From contig NZ_JAFJMJ010000002.1 in NCBI RefSeq assembly GCF_017309385.1, forward strand, positions 930,001-994,000: 64,000 nucleotides of DNA, given 5' to 3'. Both the position numbers and the translations under genes were made by a program. The DNA is from Amycolatopsis sp. 195334CR. Its GTDB lineage: Bacteria > Actinomycetota > Actinomycetes > Mycobacteriales > Pseudonocardiaceae. Of the stretch, positions 44,308 to 52,645 are shown piece after piece. The notes beneath the pieces are model-generated. The model had not been told where the DNA came from and ran no database searches. It saw nothing but the letters and a program-made list of their open reading frames with translations. Positions within the stretch are counted from its first letter, which is position 1; every line of letters begins with the position of its first letter.

Positions 44308-45705
44308 TCAGACGAACGCCATGATCAGTGCGGCAACGGCGAAACCGGCGACCGAGAGCACGGTTTCCAGCACTGTCCACGTTTTCAGGGTGTCGGCCAC
44401 CGAGATGCCGAAGTAGCGCGAGACGATCCAGAACCCGCCGTCGTTGACGTGCGAGGCGATGATCGAACCGGCCGCGATGGCCACCACCAGCAGGGCCAGC
44501 TGCACCTGCGAGTAACCGAGTTCGGTGACCGTCGGCGCGATGATGCCGCTGGTGGTCACGATCGCCACGGTGGCCGAGCCCTGGGCGATCCGCATCCCGC
44601 AGCTGATCACGTACGCGGCCAGGATCACCGGCAGCCCGGCGCTGTCCAGCGAACCGGCGACGGCCTTGCCGATGCCGGTGGCCGAGAGCACCGCGCCGAA
44701 GAACGCACCGGCGCCGACCACCAGCAGGATCATCGCCACCGGCCGCAGCGCGGTGGCCGAGAGCTCGCTCAGCTGCTTGCCGGTCATCCCGCGCCGGGTG
44801 CCGAGCAGCCAGGAGGCCAGCAGCACCGCGATGGTCAGCGCCACCGCGGGTGTGCCGATGAACGCGGCGATGCCGGACAGCGTGGTCGAGTCCTTGGGCA
44901 GCCAGATGCTGCCGAACGTGCCGACCAGGATCAGCACCAGCGGGACCGCGATGATGAACGCGACCAGGCCGAGCGACGGCGGGTTCTCGTGCTCGTCGTC
45001 GCCGTTCTCCACCAGCATTTCCTCGGGTACCGGCAGCACGATCTTCTTGCCGATCCACGAGGAGTACAGGACACCGCCGATGAACCAGGCGGGCAGCCCG
45101 CAGATCGCGCCCATCAGGATGACCCAGCCGAGGTCCACGCCGAGCAGCCCGGCCGCGGCCACCGGACCGGGGTGCGGCGGCAGGAAGGCGTGCGTCACCG
45201 AGAGCCCGGCGAGCAGCGGCATGCAGTACAGGATGATCGACTTGCCGCCCTGCTTGGCGGCCACGTAGACCAGCGGCGCCAGCACGAAGATGCCGATGTC
45301 GAAGAACACCGGGATGCCGAAGATCAGCCCGGCCACGCCCATCGCCAGCGGGGCGCGCTTCTCGCCGAAGGCCCGCAGCAGGGTCGCGGTCAGCACCCGC
45401 GCGCCACCGGACTTCTCCAGGATGGCGCCGAGCAGCGTGCCCAGCCCGATGATCGCCGCGATGTGCCCGAGGATGCCGCCGAAACCCTTTTCCAGCAGCG
45501 AATCCGAGGCCTTCTGCGCGGACCCGACCAGGGTGCCCACCGGCACGCCCGCGGCCAGCGCGGTGAGCAGGCCCACCACGATCAACGCGATGAACGGCTC
45601 GAGCTTGAGCTTGATGATCGACAGCAGCAGTACCGCGATGGAGAGCGCGGCGAGGGTGAGCAGGCCGGCCGTGGAGTGCTGCAGCCAGTCGATGAATCCG
45701 GTCAT
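44308..45705 (-). CDS. GntP-family sugar-acid permease
   Basis: This 465-residue membrane transporter of the gluconate:H+ symporter family has some 12-14 helices and the conserved HAFLPPHPGPVAAAGLLGVD segment. Other family marks are FFDIGIFVLAPLVY and the C-terminal IIASHVNDGGFWIVSRYFG. GntP members import gluconate and related aldonic acids or D-serine. In this operon the probable substrate is an amino-sugar acid (GlcNAc-1-oic or glucosaminic acid), or else a D-amino acid. ATG 45705 overlaps the stop of the deacetylase gene by four bases. Confidence 0.9.
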   Translation of the reverse strand: MTGFIDWLQHSTAGLLTLAALSIAVLLLSIIKLKLEPFIALIVVGLLTALAAGVPVGTLVGSAQKASDSLLEKGFGGILGHIAAIIGLGTLLGAILEKSGGARVLTATLLRAFGEKRAPLAMGVAGLIFGIPVFFDIGIFVLAPLVYVAAKQGGKSIILYCMPLLAGLSVTHAFLPPHPGPVAAAGLLGVDLGWVILMGAICGLPAWFIGGVLYSSWIGKKIVLPVPEEMLVENGDDEHENPPSLGLVAFIIAVPLVLILVGTFGSIWLPKDSTTLSGIAAFIGTPAVALTIAVLLASWLLGTRRGMTGKQLSELSATALRPVAMILLVVGAGAFFGAVLSATGIGKAVAGSLDSAGLPVILAAYVISCGMRIAQGSATVAIVTTSGIIAPTVTELGYSQVQLALLVVAIAAGSIIASHVNDGGFWIVSRYFGISVADTLKTWTVLETVLSVAGFAVAALIMAFV

Positions 45706-47300
45706 GTGGTCGTGCTTTCTCGCTTGCGGAGTGAATGCCCGGCGAGCGCGCCGGTGGCGCGGCCGTCGTCGATGGCGGCGACCCCGTTGACGAAGACGTA
45801 CGGGATGCCGTCCGCCCGCTGCCGGGGTTCGTCGAAGGTGGCGGTGTCGGCGACCGCGTCGGGGTCGAACAGCACCAGGTCCGCCGCGTGCCCTTCGCGC
45901 ACCAGACCGCGATCGGCCAGGCGCAGGCGCTTCGCCGCGCGCCCGGTGAGGTGCGCGACGCAGTCGGCGAGGTCCAGCACGCCCAGTTCGCGGACGTACC
46001 TGGCGAGGTAGCGGGGGAAGGTCCCCCAGGCCCGCGGGTGCGGGCGCGCGCCGACGAGCAGCCCGTCGCTGCCGCCGGTGTGCGTGACGTGCCGCATGAT
46101 CGCCTGCACGTTCTCCTCGTGCCCGACGTGCATCAGGCAGGAGGTGCCGAGGCGTTCGGAGATCAGCACGTCGAAGTACAGCTCGGCGGTCGGGCGCCCG
46201 GCGCGGCGCGCGGACTCGGCCACGCTGTGCCCGACCAGGTGCGCGTTGTCGGGGTTGCGCACGCCGTTGATCTCGATGGCCTCCCAGTCGATCGGCACGC
46301 CGTGGGCGCCGTCCGAACCGGTCTCCTCGATCTCGACGCGGATCCGCTCGCGGGTGCCCGGGTCGGCCAGCCGGTTCAGCGTCGCCTCCAGGCCGCCTTC
46401 GGCCGACCAGCTCGGCAGCAGCGCGGACAGGTAGGTGGCGCCCGGCAGGTAGGGGTAGGTGTCGAGCGAGATGTCGCAGCCGTCGGCGAGCGCGTCGTCC
46501 AGCAGCGCCAGCAACTCCGGCGCGCGGCCCTTGTTCACCGAGAAGTTCATCGTGGCGTGCGCGAGGTGCAGCGGGCAGCCCGAGCGCCGCGACACGTCGA
46601 CCATCTCGGCGAACGCCTCCAGCGCACCGGCGCCGTAGCTGCGGTGGTGCGGGCTGTAGTACCCGCCGTGCCGCCCGACCACGGCGCACAGGTCCACCAG
46701 TTCCTCGGTGCTCGCGTACATGCCCGGGGTGTAGGTCAGCCCCGAGGACATGCCGACCGCGCCCTCGTCCAGCCCGGTGACCAGCAGTTCGCGCATCCGG
46801 TTCAGCTCGTCCTCGGTGGCCGGGCGGTCGTCGAAGCCGACCGCCAGCATGCGCACCGAGCCCTGCGGGATCAGGTACGCCGCGTTCACCGCGATGCCCC
46901 GGTCCAGCCGGTCGAGGTACTCGCCGACCGAGCGCCAGTTCCAGTCGAAGCCGGGCGGGTCGTCGTTCCACCCGGCGAGCTGGGCGCGCAGGGCGGCCAG
47001 CGTCGCGTCGTCGACCGGGGCGTAGGACAGCCCGTCCTGCCCGAGCACCTCGGTGGTCACGCCCTGGGACACCTTGGCGAGGTGGTCCGGTTCGGCCAGC
47101 ACCTGGATGTCGGAATGGGAGTGCATGTCGATGAACCCTGGCGAGAGCACCAGTCCGGTGGCGTCGATCCTCCGGCCGCCGCTGAGCGAACCGGGCGCGC
47201 CGATCGCCGCGACGCGGCCGCCGTCGATCCCCACGTCACCGGTTTCGAGTGGTGCGCCGGTGCCGTCGGCGATCCGCGCGCCGCTGATCACGAGGTCCAT
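45702..47300 (-). CDS. N-acyl-D-amino acid deacylase family amidohydrolase
   Basis: This 532-residue metal-dependent amidohydrolase has the first metal ligands H60 and H62 in DMHSHSD and the ELVDLCAVVGRHGGYYSPHH segment, with further histidines in CPLHLAHATM. The C-terminal RLADRGLVREGHAADLVLFD closes the composite beta-domain. The family removes acyl groups from N-acyl-D-amino acids. In the context of GntP, a PLP lyase, a KDG-type kinase and GlcNAc uptake genes, deacetylation of N-acetyl-D-glucosaminate is a good alternative. The gap to the upstream PLP gene is 10 bases. Confidence 0.85.
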   Translation of the reverse strand: MDLVISGARIADGTGAPLETGDVGIDGGRVAAIGAPGSLSGGRRIDATGLVLSPGFIDMHSHSDIQVLAEPDHLAKVSQGVTTEVLGQDGLSYAPVDDATLAALRAQLAGWNDDPPGFDWNWRSVGEYLDRLDRGIAVNAAYLIPQGSVRMLAVGFDDRPATEDELNRMRELLVTGLDEGAVGMSSGLTYTPGMYASTEELVDLCAVVGRHGGYYSPHHRSYGAGALEAFAEMVDVSRRSGCPLHLAHATMNFSVNKGRAPELLALLDDALADGCDISLDTYPYLPGATYLSALLPSWSAEGGLEATLNRLADPGTRERIRVEIEETGSDGAHGVPIDWEAIEINGVRNPDNAHLVGHSVAESARRAGRPTAELYFDVLISERLGTSCLMHVGHEENVQAIMRHVTHTGGSDGLLVGARPHPRAWGTFPRYLARYVRELGVLDLADCVAHLTGRAAKRLRLADRGLVREGHAADLVLFDPDAVADTATFDEPRQRADGIPYVFVNGVAAIDDGRATGALAGHSLRKRESTTT

Positions 47301-47310
47301 GTGCGGCCCC

Positions 47311-48609
47311 TTAGAAGTAGGTGCGGACGAAGTCGACGACCGTGCGGCCGTCGGCGTCCACGACGGGGAGGAGCGGCCATTTGTCGAACACCGTGCACGG
47401 GTGCGAGAGCCCGAACCCGATCCAGTCGCCGACCGCGACCGGGGAACCGGGCGGCAGCGCGAGAAAGGTGTGCTGGTCGTTCATCGCGGTGACGGTGTGC
47501 CCGGTCAGCGCGTCCACCCGGTCGTCGGGGCCGCGGCGGAGCTGGGGCTCGGGCAGTCCTTCGTCGAAGGAGGCGTCGCGCTTGCCCATGGTGAGCAGCG
47601 CCAGTTCGCTCGACGGCTTCGAGGTCACCTGGGCCCAGGCGCGCAACGCGGACCGGAACGGCTCGGCGCCGGTGGTGCGCGGGTGCTCGCCCAGCGGGGA
47701 GATGCCGCGGTAGAAGCCGTCGTCGTGGGTCAGGTAGGCGCCGCTGCGCAACACCGGGCGAACCTTGATCCCGGCCGGCCAGCCGGTGGTGATGCCCTCG
47801 GCGACCTGGTCGAAGTAGGCGCTGCCGCCCGCGGTCACGATGATCTCGTCGACGTCGGCGAACAGCCCGCGTCCGTGCAGGTCCACCGCCAGCTCGCGCA
47901 GGTCGTCCACATAGGACTTCACCCGGGCCTGGCTGGCTTCGCTGGCGTCGTGCGCCAGCGCGCCCTCGTACCCGGCGACCCCGGCCAGGCGCAGCGCCGG
48001 GCTGGCGTGCACGGCCTCGGCCACGGCGATCGCGGTGGCGCGGTCGCGCGCGCCGGTGCGGCCGCCGTCGGCGCCCAGCTCCACCAGCACGTCCACCGGC
48101 CGCGTCCCGTTGAGTGCGGCGCTCATCTGCGCCACCCCGGCGGTCGAATCGGCCCAGCAGGTGAACTCGAACGCCGGGTCGGCGTCCAGTTCGGCGGCCA
48201 GCCAGGCCAGCGCGGCCGGGTCCACCAGCTGGTTGGCCAGCAGCACCCGCGAGACGCCGAACGCGCGGTAGACCCGCAGCTGGCCGGCGTTCGCCGCGGT
48301 GATGCCCCACGCGCCGTGCTCGATCTGGCGGGCGAACAACGCGGGTGCCATCGTGGTTTTCCCGTGCGGTGCCAGTTCCACGCCGTGCCCGGCGCACCAG
48401 GTGGCCATCTCGCGCAGGTTGTGCGCGAGCGCGTCCTCCGCCAGCACCACGACCGGGCCGAGGAAGCCGTCGGTGAACAGGTCCGGTTTGGCCGCCGCGG
48501 CGTCACCGATCCGGCGGCCGGACAACGCGGCCGGGATCGACTTGAATCGCCAGTCGACGGTCTCGTTCCGGGCGCTCCCGAGTGCGGCCTCGTTGATCTC
48601 GCAGCTCAC
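47311..48609 (-). CDS. Fold-type III PLP amino acid deaminase/ammonia-lyase (D-serine dehydratase-like)
   Basis: This 432-residue enzyme has an alanine-racemase-like barrel followed by a D-serine-dehydratase-like beta-domain. The PLP lysine is K84 in LAPHGKTTM, and LVELGADGGRTGARD and ITAGGSAYFD lie in the phosphate-binding region. The metal-site region near the end reads MNDQHTFL with a later cysteine in SHPCTVFDKW. Such enzymes eliminate ammonia from D-serine, D-threonine or related 2-amino-3-hydroxy acids. D-glucosaminate (giving 2-keto-3-deoxygluconate) is a fitting substrate here. RidA across the divergent promoter would handle enamine products. The GTG start opens the minus-strand operon. 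Confidence 0.82.
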   Translation of the reverse strand: MSCEINEAALGSARNETVDWRFKSIPAALSGRRIGDAAAAKPDLFTDGFLGPVVVLAEDALAHNLREMATWCAGHGVELAPHGKTTMAPALFARQIEHGAWGITAANAGQLRVYRAFGVSRVLLANQLVDPAALAWLAAELDADPAFEFTCWADSTAGVAQMSAALNGTRPVDVLVELGADGGRTGARDRATAIAVAEAVHASPALRLAGVAGYEGALAHDASEASQARVKSYVDDLRELAVDLHGRGLFADVDEIIVTAGGSAYFDQVAEGITTGWPAGIKVRPVLRSGAYLTHDDGFYRGISPLGEHPRTTGAEPFRSALRAWAQVTSKPSSELALLTMGKRDASFDEGLPEPQLRRGPDDRVDALTGHTVTAMNDQHTFLALPPGSPVAVGDWIGFGLSHPCTVFDKWPLLPVVDADGRTVVDFVRTYF

Positions 48610-48624
48610 CAGTCAGCCTCCAAG

Positions 48625-48664
48625 CGTTGCATATGTTGCAACGGGCGTTGCGCATATTGCGTGG
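48625..48664. promoter_or_regulatory. Twin operator in the divergent promoter (IclR target candidate)
   Basis: CGTTGCATATGTTGCAACG (48625-48643) is an inverted repeat with 7-bp arms. GCGTTGCGCATATTGCGTGG (48645-48664) repeats the pattern. They lie between the PLP lyase and kinase starts, so one regulator, probably the IclR protein encoded at 49704, could control both operons. Confidence 0.6.
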
Positions 48665-48723
48665 CATAGGTGTAGCATCCGGGTCGCCACTGGTCAACGG
48701 CGAGAAAACGCGGGGAGTCGGGT

Positions 48724-49707
48724 TTGTCCAACCTGCCGGAAGTGCTCTGCATCGGCGAGTCGATGGCGCTTTTTGTCCCTGGTGAAGCCGGGCCACCGCA
48801 CCACGTGCGGACCTGGCAGCGCACGATCGGCGGCGCGGAGTCCAATGTGGCCTGCCACCTCGCCGCACTCGGCCTGCGCAGCCGCTGGGCCAGCGCGGTC
48901 GGCGACGACCCGTTCGGGCGCGCGCTGCTGGAGGAGATCGCGGCCGCGGGCGTGGACGTCGGTGGCGCGGTCGTCGACCCGGCGCGGCCGACCGGGCTGT
49001 ACGTCAAGGAGAGCAGTTCCGGCGGCAGCCCGGTGCGCTACTACCGGACCGGTTCGGCGGCCTCGGCGATGGGCCCGGACCTGCTGGCGGGCCTCGACCT
49101 CGGCGCGGTCGGGGTGATCCACCTGAGCGGGATCACCCCGGCGCTGTCGGCCACCTGCGCCGCGCTCGTGCGCGAGGTGCTGGCCCTGCCGCGGGCGGGC
49201 ACGCGCGTCTCGTTCGACCTGAACTACCGCCCGAAGCTCTGGTCCGGCCGCGACCCCGGCGCCGAACTGGCCGCGCTCGCGCGCCAGGCCGACATCGTGC
49301 TCGCGGGCGACGACGAGGCCGAAATCGTCTGGGGGAGCGGGGATCCCGGGGTGCTGCGCAAGCGCCTGCCGGAACCGGAGACCCTGGTGATCAAGCACGG
49401 CGCGCGTGGCGCCACCCTGCTCGAAGGCGATCGCGAACCGGTGTTCGCGCCCGCGCTGGCGGTGGACGTGGTCGAGCCGGTCGGCGCCGGTGACGCCTTC
49501 GCCGCCGGGTTCCTCGCCGCCACCCTGCGCGGGGAGGACCCGCTGACCCGGCTGCGCTCCGGCCACCTCCAGGCGGCCTCTACGCTGCGCACGCACGACG
49601 ACGTGGGGCCGCCGCTGCCCCGCGACGTGGTCGCCGGCCTGCTCACCGCCGACGAGCGGACCTGGGCGGCGACCCGGCTGACCGACGAGGGAGTGGTGCG
49701 CGCATGA
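48724..49707 (+). CDS. PfkB-family sugar kinase (2-keto-3-deoxygluconate kinase type)
   Basis: This 327-residue ribokinase-fold enzyme has the N-terminal signature region IGGAESNVACHLAALG and the catalytic anion-hole motif PVGAGDAFAAGFLAA. The chain SFDLNYRPKLW is typical of KDG and fructokinase-like members. It would phosphorylate 2-keto-3-deoxygluconate with ATP to KDPG, which fits the divergent operon producing KDG from glucosaminate. TTG 48724 is the start. The stop overlaps the IclR start by four bases (ATGA). Confidence 0.87.
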   Translation: MSNLPEVLCIGESMALFVPGEAGPPHHVRTWQRTIGGAESNVACHLAALGLRSRWASAVGDDPFGRALLEEIAAAGVDVGGAVVDPARPTGLYVKESSSGGSPVRYYRTGSAASAMGPDLLAGLDLGAVGVIHLSGITPALSATCAALVREVLALPRAGTRVSFDLNYRPKLWSGRDPGAELAALARQADIVLAGDDEAEIVWGSGDPGVLRKRLPEPETLVIKHGARGATLLEGDREPVFAPALAVDVVEPVGAGDAFAAGFLAATLRGEDPLTRLRSGHLQAASTLRTHDDVGPPLPRDVVAGLLTADERTWAATRLTDEGVVRA

Positions 49708-50465
49708 GCCAGAGCCTGGACCGGGCGCTCACCCTGCTGGCCGGGATGGCCAAGGAGCACAAGACCCTCGACCAGCTCGCCGAGGAGGTCGGCGTGCACA
49801 AGTCGACCGTGCTGCGGTTGCTGCGCACGCTGGAGCAGCACCACTTCGTCCGCCGCGACGGCACGCGGTACTACCGGCTCGGCACCGCGTTGTTCGACCT
49901 GGCCAACCAGGCGCTGGAGGGCTACGACGTCCGCCGCGCCGCGCAGCCCGCGCTGTCCGCGCTCAACGCGCGCACCGGGCACACCGTGCACCTGGCCAGC
50001 TACGACGACGGCGAGGTGGTCTACATCGACAAGTACGAGGGCCGTCATTCGGTGCGGATGTACTCGCGCGTGGGCAAACGCGCGCCGCTGCACTGCACCG
50101 CGGTGGGCAAGGTGCTGGTCGCCTCGTTCCCCAGGGACCGGCGGCATGAGGTGGCTCACCGCATCGACTACGTGCGGATGACCGCGAATACGATTTCCTC
50201 GGCGGCCGGTTACCTGGCCGAACTGGAGCAGGTCGAACGCCGCGGGTACGCGGTCGACAACGCCGAGCACGAGGACTTCATCCACTGCATCGCCGCGCCG
50301 GTGCGCGGTGCGGGCGGCGAGGTGCTGGCCGCGGCCAGCCTGTCGGTGCCCAAGGTGCTGCTGGACTACGAAGGACTGCTCGCGCTGGTACCGGACCTGG
50401 TCTCGGCCGCCGAGGATGCGTCCATCCACAGTGGATGGACGGGAGCGAGGAACACGGAAGGATGA
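49704..50465 (+). CDS. IclR-family transcriptional regulator
   Basis: This 253-residue regulator has an N-terminal winged HTH (LDQLAEEVGVHKSTVLRLLR, then HHFVRRDGTRYYRLG) and an IclR effector domain (GHTVHLASYDDGEVVYIDKY, KRAPLHCTAVGKVLVA, and the HCIAAPV segment). It is coupled to the kinase gene upstream and followed by RidA. The twin palindromes at 48625-48664 are its likely operators, with a sugar-acid intermediate as probable effector. Confidence 0.92.
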   Translation: MSQSLDRALTLLAGMAKEHKTLDQLAEEVGVHKSTVLRLLRTLEQHHFVRRDGTRYYRLGTALFDLANQALEGYDVRRAAQPALSALNARTGHTVHLASYDDGEVVYIDKYEGRHSVRMYSRVGKRAPLHCTAVGKVLVASFPRDRRHEVAHRIDYVRMTANTISSAAGYLAELEQVERRGYAVDNAEHEDFIHCIAAPVRGAGGEVLAAASLSVPKVLLDYEGLLALVPDLVSAAEDASIHSGWTGARNTEG

Positions 50466-50470
50466 GGCAC

Positions 50471-50857
50471 ATGGGCAAGGTCGCGATCAGCACGGAGAAC
50501 GCCCCCACGCCGGTGGCGAACTTCGCGCAGGCCGTTCGGAAGGGGAACATCCTGCAGCTGGCCGGCCAGGTCGCCTTCGAACCCGGGACGAACAAGATCG
50601 TCGGGGATTCGGTCGGCGAGCAGACCCGGCAGACGTTCAAGAACCTCACCGCCGTGCTGGAGGCGGCCGGGGCGAGCTGGGACGACGTGGTGATGACGCG
50701 GGCGTACCTGACCGACACCGCGCACTTCGCGGAGTTCAACGAGACCTACAACGAACTCATCGGCGAACCCGCCTTCCCGGCCCGCACCACGGTCTACGTG
50801 GGCCTGCCGGCCGGCCTGCTGGTCGAAATCGACCTGCTCGCCGTCATCGGCGACTGA
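50471..50857 (+). CDS. RidA family protein (enamine/imine deaminase)
   Basis: This 128-residue RidA/YjgF protein would hydrolyse reactive 2-aminoacrylate-type enamines released by PLP lyases. The conserved GNILQLAGQVAFEPGTNKIV, the arginine of MTRAYLTD, and FPARTTVYVGLPAGLLVEID (with the catalytic-loop arginine and final glutamate) are present. ATG 50471 has a GGAAGG site nine bases upstream. ATG 50462, which overlaps the IclR stop, is an alternative. Its place in the operon matches the divergent D-serine-dehydratase-like enzyme. Confidence 0.9.
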   Translation: MGKVAISTENAPTPVANFAQAVRKGNILQLAGQVAFEPGTNKIVGDSVGEQTRQTFKNLTAVLEAAGASWDDVVMTRAYLTDTAHFAEFNETYNELIGEPAFPARTTVYVGLPAGLLVEIDLLAVIGD

Positions 50858-50866
50858 GCCAACGTT

Positions 50867-50943
50867 GTGAATGTGGCTTTCACTGCACGTCCCGCAGTGA
50901 AAGCCACATTCACTGCATGTCACGCTGTGAAGGCCACATTCAC
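50867..50943. repeat. GTGAATGTGGCTTTCAC repeat cluster, also terminator
   Basis: A 20-bp arm (50867-50886, GTGAATGTGGCTTTCACTGC) pairs perfectly with 50894-50913 around a 7-base loop. A third, inverted copy with one change (GCTGTGAAGGCCACATTCAC) follows at 50924-50943. The stop codon of the convergent acdS gene lies inside this third copy. The hairpin sits 10 bases after the RidA stop and could end both transcripts. Confidence 0.75.
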
Positions 50944-51938
50944 GGCAGTTCGCTGTACGCGCTCAAAGCGGGCTGCCCGCCCAGGTGCGCGTACAGCACC
51001 TTCGAGTCCTTGGGGATTTCGCCGCGGGCGACCAGATCGATCAGGCCCGCCATCGACTTGCCCTCGTACACCGGGTCGGTGATCATCCCCTCCAGCCGCC
51101 CCGCCGTGCGCATGGCGTCCACAGTGGACTCGTCCGGCACGCCGTAGATCCCGGCGTGGTACCGCTCGTCGAGGATCACCTCGGCCGGTTCGCGCGGGGT
51201 GCCGATCAGCGAGGCGGTCGCCTTCGCGATCCGGTCCACCTGCGCCCGGGTTTCGGCGGGCTTCGCCGAAGCGTCGATGCCGATGATCCGGCGCGGCCGC
51301 TCGCCCAGCGCGGCGCCGGCGATCATGCCCGCCTGCGTGCTGCCGGTCACCGAGCAGACCACGATCGTGTCGAAGTGCACGCCCAGTTCCCGTTCCTGCG
51401 CCTCGACTTCGACCATCCAGTTCGCGAACCCGAGCCCGCCGAGCCGGTGGTCCGACGCCCCGGCCGGGATGGCGTACGGCTTGCCGCCGCCCGCCTCGAT
51501 CTCGGCGATCGCCCGTTCCCAGCTCTCCTTGAACCCGATGCCGAACCCGGCGTCGACCAGCCGGACGTCCGCGCCCATCAGCCGCGAGAGCTGGATGTTG
51601 CCCACCCGGTCGTACCCCGGGTCCTTCCAGTCGACCCAGCTTTCCTGCACCAGCACGGCTTTCAGCCCGGTGCGCGCGGCGGCCGCGGCCACCTGCCTGG
51701 TGTGGTTGGACTGCACCCCGCCGATCGAGAGCAGCGTGTCGGCCCCCGTCGCGAGCGCGTCGGCGACCAGGTACTCCAGCTTGCGCGTCTTGTTGCCGCC
51801 GTAGGCGAGGCCGGAGTTGACGTCCTCGCGCTTGGCCCAGATCTCGGCGCCGCCGAGGTGCGCGGTGAGCCGGTCGAGCCGGTGCACCGGCGACGGGCCG
51901 AACAGCAGCGGGTGGCGGGGGAACGAGTCGAGGGACAT
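50940..51938 (-). CDS. acdS: 1-aminocyclopropane-1-carboxylate deaminase
   Basis: This 332-residue fold-type II PLP enzyme converts ACC to 2-oxobutyrate and ammonia. The PLP lysine is K50 in [12 protein letters not shown]. The two residues that separate true ACC deaminases from D-cysteine desulfhydrases are present: Glu in DPVYEGKS (E292) and Leu in YAHLGG (L319), equivalent to E295 and L322 of the Pseudomonas enzyme. Plant-associated bacteria use it to lower plant ethylene. Its start overlaps the stop of the upstream GntR regulator by one base. The last codon lies in a dispersed repeat. Confidence 0.92.
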   Translation of the reverse strand: MSLDSFPRHPLLFGPSPVHRLDRLTAHLGGAEIWAKREDVNSGLAYGGNKTRKLEYLVADALATGADTLLSIGGVQSNHTRQVAAAAARTGLKAVLVQESWVDWKDPGYDRVGNIQLSRLMGADVRLVDAGFGIGFKESWERAIAEIEAGGGKPYAIPAGASDHRLGGLGFANWMVEVEAQERELGVHFDTIVVCSVTGSTQAGMIAGAALGERPRRIIGIDASAKPAETRAQVDRIAKATASLIGTPREPAEVILDERYHAGIYGVPDESTVDAMRTAGRLEGMITDPVYEGKSMAGLIDLVARGEIPKDSKVLYAHLGGQPALSAYSELP

Positions 51939-52597
51939 CAGCTTTCCTCTCCGGCGGCCATCAGGTCGCCGAGTTCGGCCCAGATGCGGCCGGTGATCCG
52001 GGTGGCTTCGGCGGTGTCACCGGCCGCGCAGGCTTCGATGAGCTGTTCGTGCCGCCGGACCGACCGGTGCGCGGGCAGGCTCGCGAACCGCGCGCGTTCG
52101 AGGCGGCGCAGCAGGGGGGTGTAGCGGTCGAGCGTCTCGGCCACCGCGCGGTTCCCGCAGGCTTCGACCGGGACCTCGTGGAACTCGTCGTCCGCCTCGA
52201 TCGCCGCGTCGACCTCACGGGCTTCGATGGCGGCGGCGAACTTCGCGTTGGCCGCGCGCATCCGGTCCAGGTGCGCGGGGCCGAGCCGGGCGGTCCGCAC
52301 GGCGAACTCGTGCAGCGCCCTGGTGAGTTCGAGCGCGTCGCGCACGTCGTCGCTTTCCAGCGGCGCGACCCTGGTGAAGCTCTGCGGCTTCGACTCGACG
52401 AGCCCTTCGGCGGTCAGCCTGGTCAGCGCCTGCCGCACCGGTGCGCGGGAGAGACCCAGCTCGGCGGCCAGGTCGTGCTCGCGCAACTGCTGCCCGGGCG
52501 CCAGCTCCCCGACGATGATCGCGCGCCGCAGGAGCTCATACGCCTCATCGCGCAGCAATACCCGGCGAACCGGCTTCAGGTTGCTCACATCTAACAT
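51938..52597 (-). CDS. GntR-family regulator (FCD domain), probable acdS regulator
   Basis: This 219-residue regulator has an N-terminal GntR winged helix ([20 protein letters not shown], then [20 protein letters not shown]) and an FCD ligand domain with metal-binding-type histidines ([23 protein letters not shown]). It is directly coupled to acdS, so ACC deaminase expression is probably its target, although most proteobacterial acdS genes use Lrp-type AcdR. The first ATG (52597) lies within a palindrome; GTG 52588 ([14 protein letters not shown]) is a plausible alternative start. Confidence 0.88.
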   Translation of the reverse strand: MLDVSNLKPVRRVLLRDEAYELLRRAIIVGELAPGQQLREHDLAAELGLSRAPVRQALTRLTAEGLVESKPQSFTRVAPLESDDVRDALELTRALHEFAVRTARLGPAHLDRMRAANAKFAAAIEAREVDAAIEADDEFHEVPVEACGNRAVAETLDRYTPLLRRLERARFASLPAHRSVRRHEQLIEACAAGDTAEATRITGRIWAELGDLMAAGEES

Positions 52598-52602
52598 GTT
52601 AG
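52591..52602. promoter_or_regulatory. Palindrome CTAACATGTTAG over the gntR start
   Basis: This perfect 12-bp palindrome spans the first ATG of the GntR-family gene. FCD-type GntR proteins commonly bind short A/T-rich palindromes, so it is a likely autoregulatory operator for the gntR-acdS operon. Confidence 0.55.
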
Positions 52603-52645
52603 CTGCCGCGAACAGGGACCACCAGGGTCCCTCGAGGGCTGTGAC

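Noticed and set aside
44308..46971. Long minus-strand frame continuous with the GntP gene
   Set aside because: Only the part from ATG 45705 is GntP. The upstream extension overlaps the deacylase gene in another frame and is low-complexity.
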